Shown here: positions 17,502-30,404 of the stretch, piece after piece
Numbering within the stretch: position 1 is the stretch's first letter
Layout of the letters: each line of letters begins with the position of its first letter
Assembly: GCA_012728835.1 (NCBI GenBank)
Contig: JAAYEJ010000077.1
Coordinates: 1 to 55,527, forward strand
Length of the DNA: 55,527 nucleotides
Direction of reading: 5' to 3'
Source: Candidatus Brocadiaceae bacterium
GTDB taxonomy: Bacteria; Planctomycetota; Brocadiia; SM23-32
Made by a program: the position numbers and the translations under genes
Notes under the pieces: model-generated
Seen by the model: the letters and a program-made list of their open reading frames with translations, nothing else
What the model was told of the DNA's origin: nothing
Database searches by the model: none

Positions 17502-18686
17502 ATGGCCCGGTCCGTCGGGACGTACCGCCAGATCCGCGTCGGCGGGGAGAACGTGCGCGCCTTCGTCCCCTACCCGCTCCCGCCCGAGAATCCGCCGCTG
17601 CGCATGGAGGGGCCGCTCGAGGCCCGGCACACGGCCGCCCTGGCCGCTCTGAGCCGCCTGAACGTCGCCGGCGCCATGGTGCCCAGCCCGGAGTGGTTCC
17701 TCTACGGCTTCGTGCGCAAGGAGGCCGTCATCTCCTCGCAGATAGAGGGCACCCAGGCCACGCTCATGGACGCCCTGACCTACGAGGCCACCCACGAGGC
17801 GGAACGCCCCGCCGAGGTCGCCGAGGTCTGCAACTACGTCGATGCCCTGGCCCACGCCCGCAGGGAACTGGCCCGGGCGAACGCGGTCCGGCTGGACACG
17901 CGCCTGCTCTGCGCCGCCCATGCGCGGCTGATGCGCGGCGCCCGGGGGCTCGCCGCGCGGCCCGGCAGCGTGCGAACCGCCCAGAACTGGGTGGGCGGCG
18001 CCACGCCGGCCCTCGCGAGCTTCGTCCCGCCGCCGCCCGAGCACGTGCCCGCCGCCCTCGCCCGGCTGGAGCGCTGGATCCACGCCGACGACCCGCTGCC
18101 GCCGCTCGTGCGCACCGGGCTGGCGCACGTGCAGTTCGAGACGATTCATCCGTTCCTCGACGGCAACGGCCGGATCGGCCGGCTCCTGATCGCGCTCCTG
18201 ATGGAGCACTGGGGCCTGCTCTCGCTGCCGTTGCTCTACCTGAGCCTCGGCTTCCGGCGCCGCCGGCAGGAGTACTACGCGCGCCTCGCAGCCGTGCGGA
18301 CCCACGGCGACTGGGAGGGCTGGACCGCGTTCTACCTGGAATGCGTGCGCGAGGCCGCCGACGACGGCCTGGATGCCGCCCAGAGGCTGTTCACCGTCAT
18401 CGGCCGCGACCGCCGGACGCTCCTCGGCCGCCCGGACGCAACGGTCACCGCCCTGCGCCTCTGCGACCGCCTGCCGGAGCACCCCATCGTCACCCTCGCG
18501 GCGGCGACCCAACTGCTGGACACCACCAAGCCGACGGCCGCCAAGGCCATCGAGGTGCTCCGCCGCGCGGGCATCCTGCGCGAGACCACAGGCCGCCGGC
18601 GCAACCGCGCCTATGCCTACGACGCCTACCTGAAGGTGCTGTCCGAAGACACCGCCACCGGGCCGCACCACCCAACCAGCGGGTAA
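17502..18686 (+). CDS. Fic family protein (AMPylase, class II) with a winged-helix-like C-terminus
   Basis: A 394-residue protein. The Fic active site HPFLDGNGRIGR begins at His216, complete with catalytic His and the phosphate-binding loop. The N-terminal auto-inhibitory helix SSQIEGT, with Glu82 in the (S/T)xxxE(G/N) motif, marks class II Fic proteins, which carry their own inhibitor and need no separate antitoxin. The C-terminal about 90 residues (HPIVTLAAATQLLDTTKPTAAKAIEVLRRAGIL) look like a winged helix that may bind DNA, common in this Fic subgroup. AAGGGGG precedes ATG 17502. The upstream palindrome at 17454-17470 could be its own operator. It converges on carB. Confidence 0.93.
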   Translation: MARSVGTYRQIRVGGENVRAFVPYPLPPENPPLRMEGPLEARHTAALAALSRLNVAGAMVPSPEWFLYGFVRKEAVISSQIEGTQATLMDALTYEATHEAERPAEVAEVCNYVDALAHARRELARANAVRLDTRLLCAAHARLMRGARGLAARPGSVRTAQNWVGGATPALASFVPPPPEHVPAALARLERWIHADDPLPPLVRTGLAHVQFETIHPFLDGNGRIGRLLIALLMEHWGLLSLPLLYLSLGFRRRRQEYYARLAAVRTHGDWEGWTAFYLECVREAADDGLDAAQRLFTVIGRDRRTLLGRPDATVTALRLCDRLPEHPIVTLAAATQLLDTTKPTAAKAIEVLRRAGILRETTGRRRNRAYAYDAYLKVLSEDTATGPHHPTSG

Positions 18687-18734
18687 GCGTCGGGCGTCCT
18701 CGCCCGGGGGGCGGGGCCGGTGCGTGCGCGGACG

Positions 18735-18757
18735 GGCCGCCTCCCCGATGGGCGGCC
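18735..18757. terminator. Possible bidirectional hairpin between the convergent Fic and carB genes
   Basis: GGCCGCC and GGCGGCC form a 7-pair stem with a nine-base loop in the 73-base gap between convergent stop codons. There is no clear T-run on either strand, so termination is inferred mainly from position. Confidence 0.3.
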
Positions 18758-18759
18758 GT

Positions 18760-21984
<3,225 letters not shown>

Positions 21985-22007
21985 GGCGTTCCCGGCCGGC
22001 GGCCCGG

Positions 22008-23538
<1,531 letters not shown>

Positions 23539-23546
<8 letters not shown>

Positions 23547-24645
23547 GGGCGGCGCGGTTGCGTTCACTGCGCATCATCTCCTCGAATCGGCCGAACAGGT
23601 AGCGTGCATCGTGCGGACCGGCGGACGCCTCCGGGTGGTACTGCACGGAGGCGACCGGCAGGGAGCGGTGCCGCAGCCCGGCCGCCGTCATGTCGTTCAG
23701 GTTCAGGTGCGTGACCTCCACCTCGGCGTCGTCGAACGAGTCGGCCTCCAGGTTGAAGCCGTGGTTCTGACAGGTGATGCAGACCCGGCCGGTGGCCAGT
23801 TCCCGGACGGGGTGGTTGGCGCCGCGGTGGCCGAACTTGAGCTTGCGCATGACGCCGCCGAGTGCCAGGCCGATGAACTCGTGTCCCAGGCAGATGCCGA
23901 ACAGCGGCGTGCGGCCGATGAGTTCGCGGGTCGTCCGGACGGCGTACGGGACGCCCTCCGGGTCGCCGGGGCCGTTGGACAGCAGCACGCCGTCCGGCCG
24001 CAGCGCCAGGACCTCTGCGGCCGTGGTGCGGGCGGGGACGACGGTGACCTTCATCCCCATGGCCGCCAGGCAGCGCAGGATGCTGCGCTTGACGCCGAAG
24101 TCCAGGACGACCGCGTGCAGGGCGTCCCCTCCGGGGTCGGCGTAGACGTAGGGCTCGGGGCACGTGACGTTGCGCACGAGGTCCACCCCGACCAGTCCCC
24201 GGCCGGCCCGCGCCCGTTCCACGAGCGCCTCGGGCGGGTGATCGTCGCCGGCCGCGATGACGGCCCGCATGGCGCCCCGGTCCCGCACGTGGCGGGTCAG
24301 GGCACGGGTGTCGACCTCGGTCACCGCGACCACGCCGTTCGCGGCCAGGTAGTCGGCCAGCGGCCATCGGGAGGCGAAGTTGGACGGGAACGGGCAGTAC
24401 TGGCGCACCACGAAGCCCTCGACCTGCGGCCGGTCGGACTCGACGTCCTGCTCGTTGGTGCCATAGTTACCGATCAGGGGGTAGGTCATGGCGACGATCT
24501 GGCCGTTGTAGGACGGATCGGTCAGGACCTCCTGGTAGCCGGTCATGGTGGTGTTGAAGACGATCTCGCCCTCGCGCACACCGCCGGCGCCGAAGGCAAC
24601 GCCCTCGAACACCCGCCCGTCTTCCAGCGCCAGCACGCCCTTCAT
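23539..24645 (-). CDS. carA: Carbamoyl-phosphate synthase small (glutaminase) subunit
   Basis: A 368-residue protein with the CarA N-terminal domain (LALEDGRVFEGVAFGA; FNTTMTGYQEVLTDPSY) and a class I GATase domain. The catalytic Cys252 lies in FGICLGHEFIG, with the YHPEAS His/Glu pair downstream. The usual motif is GICLGHQ; here residue 256 is Glu rather than Gln, a position that contacts the substrate glutamine in the E. coli enzyme. KFGHRGANHPV is otherwise canonical. It follows glnA after a 108-base GC-rich self-complementary spacer and overlaps guaA. Confidence 0.95.
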
Positions 24646-24753
24646 CGACAGGCGCCCCCCGGATTGCGCGACGGCCCGGCGCACGCGGTGCGGCGGGCCG
24701 GCCGCCCGGCCGGGGCGGCGCCGGGCGGGCCGACACGCCATGCGGTCCGTTCG

Positions 24754-26085
24754 TCAGAGGATCGGCAGGTACTTCTGCTGCTCGAACCGGCTCACGTGGC
24801 TGCGGTAGCTGTCCCACTCGAGCTTCTTGTTGGCGATGAACTTCTCGAAGATGTGATCGCCCAGGGCCTGGCGGACCAGCTCGCTCTTCTCCGTCTCGGC
24901 GACGGCCTCGTCCAGGCTGCCGGGCAGCGACGAGATGCCGTTGGCGGTCCGGTCCTTCGGGGCCATCTCGAAGATGTCGTCCTCCACGGCGGGGGCCAGT
25001 TCGTAGCCCTCACGGATGCCCTTGAGCCCGGCGGCCAGCATGACCGAGAAGGCCAGGTAGGGATTGCAGGCGGGGTCGGGACAGCGGAACTCGGCCCGCA
25101 TGGCCTGGGCCTTGCCCACCTTATACGTGGGCACCCGCACGAGCGCGGAGCGGTTCCGACGCGCCCAGGAGACGTAGACGGGCGCCTCGTAGCCGGGGAC
25201 CAGCCGCTTGTAGCTGTTGACCCACTGCGCCACGACCGAGCAGATCTCGCGCGCGTGCTTCAGCAGCCCGGCGATGTAGGCGCGGGCGACTGACGAGAGG
25301 TTGTACTCGTCGGACGCGTCGAAGAACGCGTTCTCGCCGTCCTTGAACAGGGACTGATGCACGTGCATCCCGCTGCCGTTCTCACCGAACAGCGGCTTCG
25401 GCATGAAGGTGGCGTAGACGCCGTGCTTCATCGCCACCTCCTTGACGACGAGGCGGTAGGTCATCGACGCATCGGCCATCCGGAGGGCGTCGTCGTAGTG
25501 CAGGTCGATCTCGTGCTGGCTGGGGGCCACCTCGTGGTGGCTGCACTCGACCACGATGCCGAGCTGTTCGAGCATGTGGACGGTGCTCATGCGCAGCCCG
25601 CTGGCCACGTCCAGGGGGGTCAGGTCGAAGTAGCCGCCGGCGTCGAGCAGCTCCATGCCCACGGCGTCCTTGAAGTAGAAGTACTCCAGCTCGGGGCCCA
25701 CCAGGAAGGAGTAGCCCATGTCGGCCGCCTCCTTCAGGTTGCGCTTCAGTGCGGCGCGCGGGTCGCCGGGGTAGGAGGTGCCGTCCGGGTTCAGCACATC
25801 GCAGAACATGCGGGCGACGCCGCTGCCTTCGTCGGTGCGCCACGGCAGCACCATGAACGTGGAGGGATCGGGCATCGCGATCACGTCGCTCTCTTCGATG
25901 CGCGCGAACCCCTCGATGGACGACCCGTCGAAGCCCTTGCCTTCCTCCAGGGCCCCCTCGAGTTCCTCGGCCGTGATGGCCACGCTCTTGAGCATGCCGA
26001 GCACGTCCGTGAACCACAGGCGGACGAAGCGCACCTTGTGGTCCCGTACCGCCTTCAGAACGTCATCCTTGGTCTTCACATCCAT
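24754..26085 (-). CDS. glnA: Glutamine synthetase type I (GSI-alpha, short form)
   Basis: A 443-residue protein, the length of Bacillus-type GSI-alpha. Motifs: the beta-grasp region FVRLWFTDVLGMLKSV, the glycine loop GKGFDGSSIEGF, VGPELEYFYF, HHEVAPSQHEI metal ligands, GSGMHVHQSL, and RNRSALVRVP. The adenylylation segment and the insertion found in GSI-beta are absent, so GlnE-type control is not expected; feedback inhibition is more likely. It fixes ammonia onto glutamate. ATG 26085 is 87 bases after purF and upstream of carA, placing glutamine production inside an operon of glutamine users. Confidence 0.97.
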   Translation of the reverse strand: MDVKTKDDVLKAVRDHKVRFVRLWFTDVLGMLKSVAITAEELEGALEEGKGFDGSSIEGFARIEESDVIAMPDPSTFMVLPWRTDEGSGVARMFCDVLNPDGTSYPGDPRAALKRNLKEAADMGYSFLVGPELEYFYFKDAVGMELLDAGGYFDLTPLDVASGLRMSTVHMLEQLGIVVECSHHEVAPSQHEIDLHYDDALRMADASMTYRLVVKEVAMKHGVYATFMPKPLFGENGSGMHVHQSLFKDGENAFFDASDEYNLSSVARAYIAGLLKHAREICSVVAQWVNSYKRLVPGYEAPVYVSWARRNRSALVRVPTYKVGKAQAMRAEFRCPDPACNPYLAFSVMLAAGLKGIREGYELAPAVEDDIFEMAPKDRTANGISSLPGSLDEAVAETEKSELVRQALGDHIFEKFIANKKLEWDSYRSHVSRFEQQKYLPIL

Positions 26086-26172
26086 CGTCGTCGGCCTCCT
26101 TGAGCCGTATGCACGGTTCTCCTGGTTCGTCCGGCTGCGAGTCATGGCTGGGTGAGTGAGTATTCTGCGGGC

Positions 26173-27600
26173 TCAGAAGGCCCGCTGCCTCTGCAGGGCA
26201 TGCTTGCCCATGCCCTGCTCGGGCGGGACGGGGTACTCGCCCGTGAAGCAGGCACGGCAGTAACCGGCCCCGTCGCCACCGACGGCCGCCATCATACCGT
26301 CGATGGTCTGGTAGCCAAGCGAATCGACCCCGATGAACTCCGCGATCTCCTCGGGGGAGCGCGACGCGGCGATCAGTTCGTCGGCGCTCTGGAAGTCGAT
26401 CCCGTAGTGGCACGGGAAGCGGATCGGGGGCGCGCTGATGCGCAGGTGGATCTCCCGGGCGCCGGCCTCGCGCAACGACGCCATCCGTGCCTTGCTGGTC
26501 GTCCCGCGCACGATCGAGTCGTCCACGACGACCACCCGCCGGCCCCGGACGACCTCGCGGACGGCGTTGAGCTTGATCTTCACGCCGTTGACGCGCGCGG
26601 CCGTCGAGGGGGCGATGAACGTGCGCCCCACGTAGTGGTTGCGCACGAACCCCACGCCGAGCGGGATGCCGGAACGCTGCGAGTATCCGAACGCCGCCGA
26701 GTTGCCCGAGTCCGGCACGGCGAACACGACGTCGCCGTCCGCCGGCGCGCTCTCGGCCAGGTTCTCGCCCAGCCGCACGCGCACGGCATGGACGTTCCGG
26801 CCGAACACCGTGCTGTCGGGCCGCGCAAAGTAGATGTGCTCGAACACGCATTGCGCGCGGCAGTGCCCTTCGGCGAACCGGCGGGAGCGCACGCCCGCGC
26901 CGTCGATCGTCACGATCTCGCCGGGCTCCACGTCCCGAACGAACTTCGCGCCCAGCAGGTCGAACGCGCACGTCTCGCTGGCCACCACGTGCCCGCCGTC
27001 GAGCGTGCCCAGGGACAGCGGCCGGAAGCCGAACGGGTCCCGCACGGCCACCAGCGCGTCGACCGTCATCATCACCAGCGAATACGCGCCGTGCACGCGC
27101 CGGCAGGCCGCCGCCATCGGGTCCTCGCAGCCCCGCTGGGCGGGGTCGGCCAGCAGATGCGCGAACACCTCGCTGTCGGTCGACGTCTGGAAGATCGACC
27201 CCCGCGCCTCGTACTGGCCGCGCAGGCTGCGCGCGTTCGTCAGGTTCCCGTTGTGGGCAATGGCCATCAGGCCGTCGCAGTACTCGATCACCAGCGGCTG
27301 GATGTTCTGTACGCGCAGGTCGCCGGTGGTGGAGTAGCGCACGTGCCCGACCGCGACGTGGCCGGGCAGCCGGCCCGGCGTCTCCGGCCGGATCGCCTCG
27401 CTCAGCAGGCCGAGCCCCTTGGCGCTCCGGATCTCGCGGCCGTCGGAGGCGACCACGCCGGCCGACTCCTGCCCGCGGTGCTGCAGCGCATACAGACCCA
27501 GGTAGGCGCTGCGCGCCGCCGCCGGCACGCCGTACAGGCCGACGACGCCGCACTCCTCGCGCGGCCCCGTCCGTCCGGTCTGGGTCATCGTGGTCCGCAT
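26173..27600 (-). CDS. purF: Amidophosphoribosyltransferase, Bacillus-type Fe-S form
   Basis: A 475-residue protein, first enzyme of purine synthesis (PRPP plus glutamine to phosphoribosylamine). The N-terminal nucleophile Cys17 follows a 16-residue stretch (GPREECGVVGLYG) consistent with a cleaved propeptide as in B. subtilis PurF. The PRPP loop VVVVDDSIVRGTTS is present. Cysteines in CRAQCVFEH, FPCHYG and the CxxC of YCRACFTGEYP match the four-ligand Fe-S site of the oxygen-sensitive class. ATG 27600 has GGGAAGG upstream. A perfect sigma54 promoter lies at 27650-27665 and makes this the first gene of the glutamine operon. Confidence 0.96.
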   Translation of the reverse strand: MRTTMTQTGRTGPREECGVVGLYGVPAAARSAYLGLYALQHRGQESAGVVASDGREIRSAKGLGLLSEAIRPETPGRLPGHVAVGHVRYSTTGDLRVQNIQPLVIEYCDGLMAIAHNGNLTNARSLRGQYEARGSIFQTSTDSEVFAHLLADPAQRGCEDPMAAACRRVHGAYSLVMMTVDALVAVRDPFGFRPLSLGTLDGGHVVASETCAFDLLGAKFVRDVEPGEIVTIDGAGVRSRRFAEGHCRAQCVFEHIYFARPDSTVFGRNVHAVRVRLGENLAESAPADGDVVFAVPDSGNSAAFGYSQRSGIPLGVGFVRNHYVGRTFIAPSTAARVNGVKIKLNAVREVVRGRRVVVVDDSIVRGTTSKARMASLREAGAREIHLRISAPPIRFPCHYGIDFQSADELIAASRSPEEIAEFIGVDSLGYQTIDGMMAAVGGDGAGYCRACFTGEYPVPPEQGMGKHALQRQRAF

Positions 27601-27649
27601 GTGAACGCCTTCCCGCCCCGCCTTCAAGGATAGCCGATGTCCCCTTGGA

Positions 27650-27665
27650 TGCAAAGTGCGTGCCA
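27650..27665 (-). promoter_or_regulatory. Sigma54 (-24/-12) promoter of the purF-glnA-carA-guaA-carB operon
   Basis: On the minus strand: TGGCAC, five bases GCACT, TTGCA. This is a full match to the sigma54 consensus TGGCAC-N5-TTGCA, with GG and GC at the correct ten-base spacing. Transcription should start near 27638, leaving a leader of about 38 bases before the purF ATG at 27600. It is nearly identical to the second such promoter at 30315-30330. Confidence 0.85.
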
Positions 27666-27787
27666 TGGCGCGCCGGCCCGGCGTCCGCCGCCCGCGTCCG
27701 CCCGGCTGGTGCTGCCAGCCCGTAGAAGAAGTGTCGAACAGCCGCCCACCCCCACCGCCTCCGCATGTTCAGCCGCACACCAGATGC

Positions 27788-27823
27788 TCAACTGTTGACC
27801 GCTTCGGAAGCGCGTTGTAGAAT
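27788..27823 (+). promoter_or_regulatory. Sigma70 promoter of the sigma54-activator gene, with palindrome over -35
   Basis: TTGACC (27795-27800), 17-base spacer, TAGAAT (27818-27823), reading toward the ATG at 27884. The 11-base palindrome TCAACTGTTGA (27788-27798) overlaps the -35 hexamer. It also lies about 150 bp upstream of the purF sigma54 start, so it could be both an autoregulatory site and an activator enhancer site. That dual role is inference. Confidence 0.6.
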
Positions 27824-27883
27824 GCGGGCGGTGCCGGCGACCGCCGGCGCCCAGCAACGGTCACGCGCAGGCGGGGGCCTCTG

Positions 27884-30169
27884 ATGCACCCTCGGACGTT
27901 CAGCACGGGAATCGACTACCTGGATGCCCTTCTGGGCGGCCTGAAGGCCGGCGACAACGTTGTGTGGGAGGCCGATTCGGGCGCGCCGGTCGAGTTCTTC
28001 ACCCGGAGCTTCCTGAAGACGGCCGCGCAGACGGACCACGGCGTCCTGTTCGTCAGCTTCACGCACTCGCCGCAGTCGGTGATCAACCGGTACGTGACCG
28101 AGGAGTTGCGGCCCCGCCTCCACCTGCTGGACGCCTTCACGTCGGGTTTCGGCAAGGACAACGAGTTTTTCGCCGACTTCTACCGTTCCCCCGAGGCGGG
28201 CGCCGCCGTCTCGCACGTGCCGCGGCCGGCGGACACCGAGGGGGTCAGCAACGTCATCGACCGCCTGACCGACAGCACGGGCGAGGGGACCTGGTACGTC
28301 TTCGACAGCCTGACGGCGATGTTCAACCTGTGGGGGGAGGAGGCCTTTCTGAAGTTCTTCGGCTACCTCTGCCCCAAGCTCTACGACCTGGGCAGCATCG
28401 CCTACTGGATCGCCGAGAAGCAGGCCCACTCCCCCGCCTTCCTGGCCCGGCTGATGCACATCACGCAGGTCGTGCTGGAGATCGGCACCGGCGAGGAAGG
28501 CATCGGGCTGACCATCCGCAAGGCCGAGGACCGCCCGGCCAGCCCGGTCGGTGTGCCCCACTACTTCCTGTCCGTCGACGGCCACCCCGAATCGCTCCGG
28601 ACCCGCCGCGAGGCCCTGGAGATGCGCCTGCTGCGCGAGATCAGCCTCGCCCTCGGCAGCAGCCTGGACCTGAACGTCGTCTTCGACGGCATCATGCAGA
28701 TCCTGGCCGCAGGGCTGGACATGCACCGGGGCACACTGGTGCTCGAGGATGCCGCCAGCAGCACGTTTCGCATCGCGGCCGCCCACGGCCTGAGCGACGC
28801 CGAGATGGCCAAGGGCGTCTATCGCCTCGGGGAAGGCATCACGGGGACGGTCATCCAGGACGGACGCGCCGTGGTCGTGCCGGACATCCGCCACGACCCG
28901 CGATTCCTGGACCGCACGGGCGCGCGCGGCAAGCTCCGCACCGGCCCGCCCGTCTCGTTCGTCTGCGTGCCGCTGAGCATCGGCCAGGAGGTCATCGGTG
29001 CCCTGAGCATCGACCGCGAGTTCATCGACACCGAGACGCTGTCCAAGGACGAACGCCTCCTCCAGATCGTCGGCTCCATGATCGCCCAGGCCATCAAGAT
29101 CCACCGCATGGTGGGCGTCGACAAGGAGGAACTCCTGAAGTCGGACGGCCCGCCGGCCCCCGAATCCCGCTACGCCGTCGGCAGCATCGTGGCCGCCTCG
29201 CCCAAGATGCGCGAAGCCCTCTCACTGACCCGCGTCGTCGCCCGCAGCAACTCGACCGTCCTGATCCAGGGCGAGACGGGCACCGGAAAGGAGCTGATCG
29301 CCCACATCATCCACAACAACAGCCCGCGCCGGGACAAGCCCTTCGTGGCCGTCAACTGCGGCGCCCTGCCCGACACGCTGCTGGAATCGGAGCTGTTCGG
29401 GCACGTGCGCGGTTCGTTCACCGGCGCCGTGCGCGACCGCGCGGGCCGCTTCGCCCTGGCCGACGGGGGCACGATCTTCCTGGACGAAGTGGCCAGCATG
29501 AGCAATCAGCTCCAGGTCCGCCTCCTGCGCGTGCTGCAGGAGAAGACGTTCGAGCCCGTCGGCTCCTCCGAGGCCGTCAAGGTCAACGTGCGCGTCGTCG
29601 GCGCCACCAACGTCGACCTGGCACAGAAGGTCGACGACGGCGAGTTCCGCGAGGACCTCTACTACCGCCTGAACGTCGTCCCCATCCACCTGCCCCCCCT
29701 GCGCGAACGCCGCGAGGACATCCCGCGCCTCACCGAGCACTTCATGGACGTCTTCAGCCGCCAGAACGACAAGCAGGTCAACCGCATGTCCCGCGAAGCC
29801 CTCGACCTGCTGATGTCCTACGACTGGCCCGGCAACGTGCGCGAACTCGAGAACTGCATGGAGCGCGCCATCGTCCTGTGCCAGACGGGCACCATCGGCG
29901 CCGACCTCCTCCCGGACGCCCTGCGCACCTCGCGCCGCCGCCCCCGCCCCATGGCCACCACCGACCCGCGAGAGGCCCTCCGCCCCCTGATCGCCCACCT
30001 CCGCCACACCACCGCCGGCAACGTCCTGGGCGCCGCCATCGAGTTCGTTGAGGAGGCCGTCGTGCGCGCCGTCCTCCAGGCCAACGAGGGCGTGCAGACC
30101 CGCGCCGCCCGCGAACTCGGCATCAGCCGCAACACCCTGCGCGACCGCATCCGCGCCTACCGCATCTGA
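27884..30169 (+). CDS. Sigma54-dependent activator: degenerate KaiC/RAD55-like domain + GAF + AAA+ + Fis-type HTH
   Basis: A 761-residue enhancer-binding protein. Residues about 1-235 look like a KaiC/RAD55 RecA-like domain ([28 protein letters not shown] at the Walker B position), but the Walker A loop is lost ([11 protein letters not shown]). Residues about 250-410 are a NifA/FhlA-type GAF domain ([24 protein letters not shown]). The AAA+ core has Walker A GETGTGKE (463-470), the sigma54-contact loop GSFTGA (510-515; the usual motif is GAFTGA) and Walker [10 protein letters not shown] Fis-like HTH ends the protein ([17 protein letters not shown]). It is transcribed divergently from purF and lies between two perfect sigma54 promoters, so it is very likely their activator. 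The sensed signal is unknown. Confidence 0.92.
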   Translation: MHPRTFSTGIDYLDALLGGLKAGDNVVWEADSGAPVEFFTRSFLKTAAQTDHGVLFVSFTHSPQSVINRYVTEELRPRLHLLDAFTSGFGKDNEFFADFYRSPEAGAAVSHVPRPADTEGVSNVIDRLTDSTGEGTWYVFDSLTAMFNLWGEEAFLKFFGYLCPKLYDLGSIAYWIAEKQAHSPAFLARLMHITQVVLEIGTGEEGIGLTIRKAEDRPASPVGVPHYFLSVDGHPESLRTRREALEMRLLREISLALGSSLDLNVVFDGIMQILAAGLDMHRGTLVLEDAASSTFRIAAAHGLSDAEMAKGVYRLGEGITGTVIQDGRAVVVPDIRHDPRFLDRTGARGKLRTGPPVSFVCVPLSIGQEVIGALSIDREFIDTETLSKDERLLQIVGSMIAQAIKIHRMVGVDKEELLKSDGPPAPESRYAVGSIVAASPKMREALSLTRVVARSNSTVLIQGETGTGKELIAHIIHNNSPRRDKPFVAVNCGALPDTLLESELFGHVRGSFTGAVRDRAGRFALADGGTIFLDEVASMSNQLQVRLLRVLQEKTFEPVGSSEAVKVNVRVVGATNVDLAQKVDDGEFREDLYYRLNVVPIHLPPLRERREDIPRLTEHFMDVFSRQNDKQVNRMSREALDLLMSYDWPGNVRELENCMERAIVLCQTGTIGADLLPDALRTSRRRPRPMATTDPREALRPLIAHLRHTTAGNVLGAAIEFVEEAVVRAVLQANEGVQTRAARELGISRNTLRDRIRAYRI

Positions 30170-30192
30170 CACCCACGCAGGGCGGCCCGATT

Positions 30193-30228
30193 GTGGTCAC
30201 CCACTGACCGTGCGCACGTGCTGACCAC
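30193..30228. promoter_or_regulatory. Putative enhancer (UAS) for the sigma54 activator
   Basis: GGTCA-N5-TGACC (30195-30209) is a perfect inverted repeat, and GTGGTCA (30193-30199) pairs with TGACCAC (30222-30228) across a wider spacing; the palindrome GTGCGCAC (30210-30217) lies between. The cluster is about 110-150 bp upstream of the predicted start at the sigma54 promoter 30315-30330, a normal enhancer distance. Binding by the adjacent activator is inference. Confidence 0.5.
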
Positions 30229-30263
30229 CTCCGGGCCGCCTCCGGGCCGCCTCCGGGCGCCTC
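30229..30263. repeat. Short tandem CTCCGGGCCGC-type repeat
   Basis: Three adjacent, slightly decaying copies of an 11-base unit CTCCGGGCCGC between the putative enhancer and the sigma54 promoter. It probably acts only as spacer DNA. Confidence 0.5.
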
Positions 30264-30314
30264 CTCCCGCGCCCGAACCGCCTCTTTCGCACACTCTGCC
30301 GCACCGACGCGGTG

Positions 30315-30330
30315 TGGCACGCCACTTGCA
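30315..30330 (+). promoter_or_regulatory. Sigma54 (-24/-12) promoter of the glutamate-synthase-like gene
   Basis: TGGCAC (30315-30320), GCCAC, TTGCA (30326-30330): a full match to the sigma54 consensus. The predicted start is near 30341, giving a leader of about 64 bases before the ATG at 30405. It mirrors the promoter at 27650-27665 on the other side of the activator gene. Confidence 0.88.
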
Positions 30331-30404
30331 TCCCCGCCCCTTTGAACCCCACGCGGGGCGTGCCTGCCTTGCTAACCCCTTATTGACAAAGGGCCTACAC
30401 CACG

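Noticed and set aside
27601-27649. Riboswitch (purine or glutamine) in the purF leader
   Set aside because: The leader from the sigma54 start is only about 38 bases, too short for these riboswitch classes, and no conserved core is visible.
30383-30404. TTGACA (30383-30388) as a sigma70 -35 element before the glutamate-synthase-like gene
   Set aside because: No -10 hexamer at the right spacing; it would also fall beyond the start codon.
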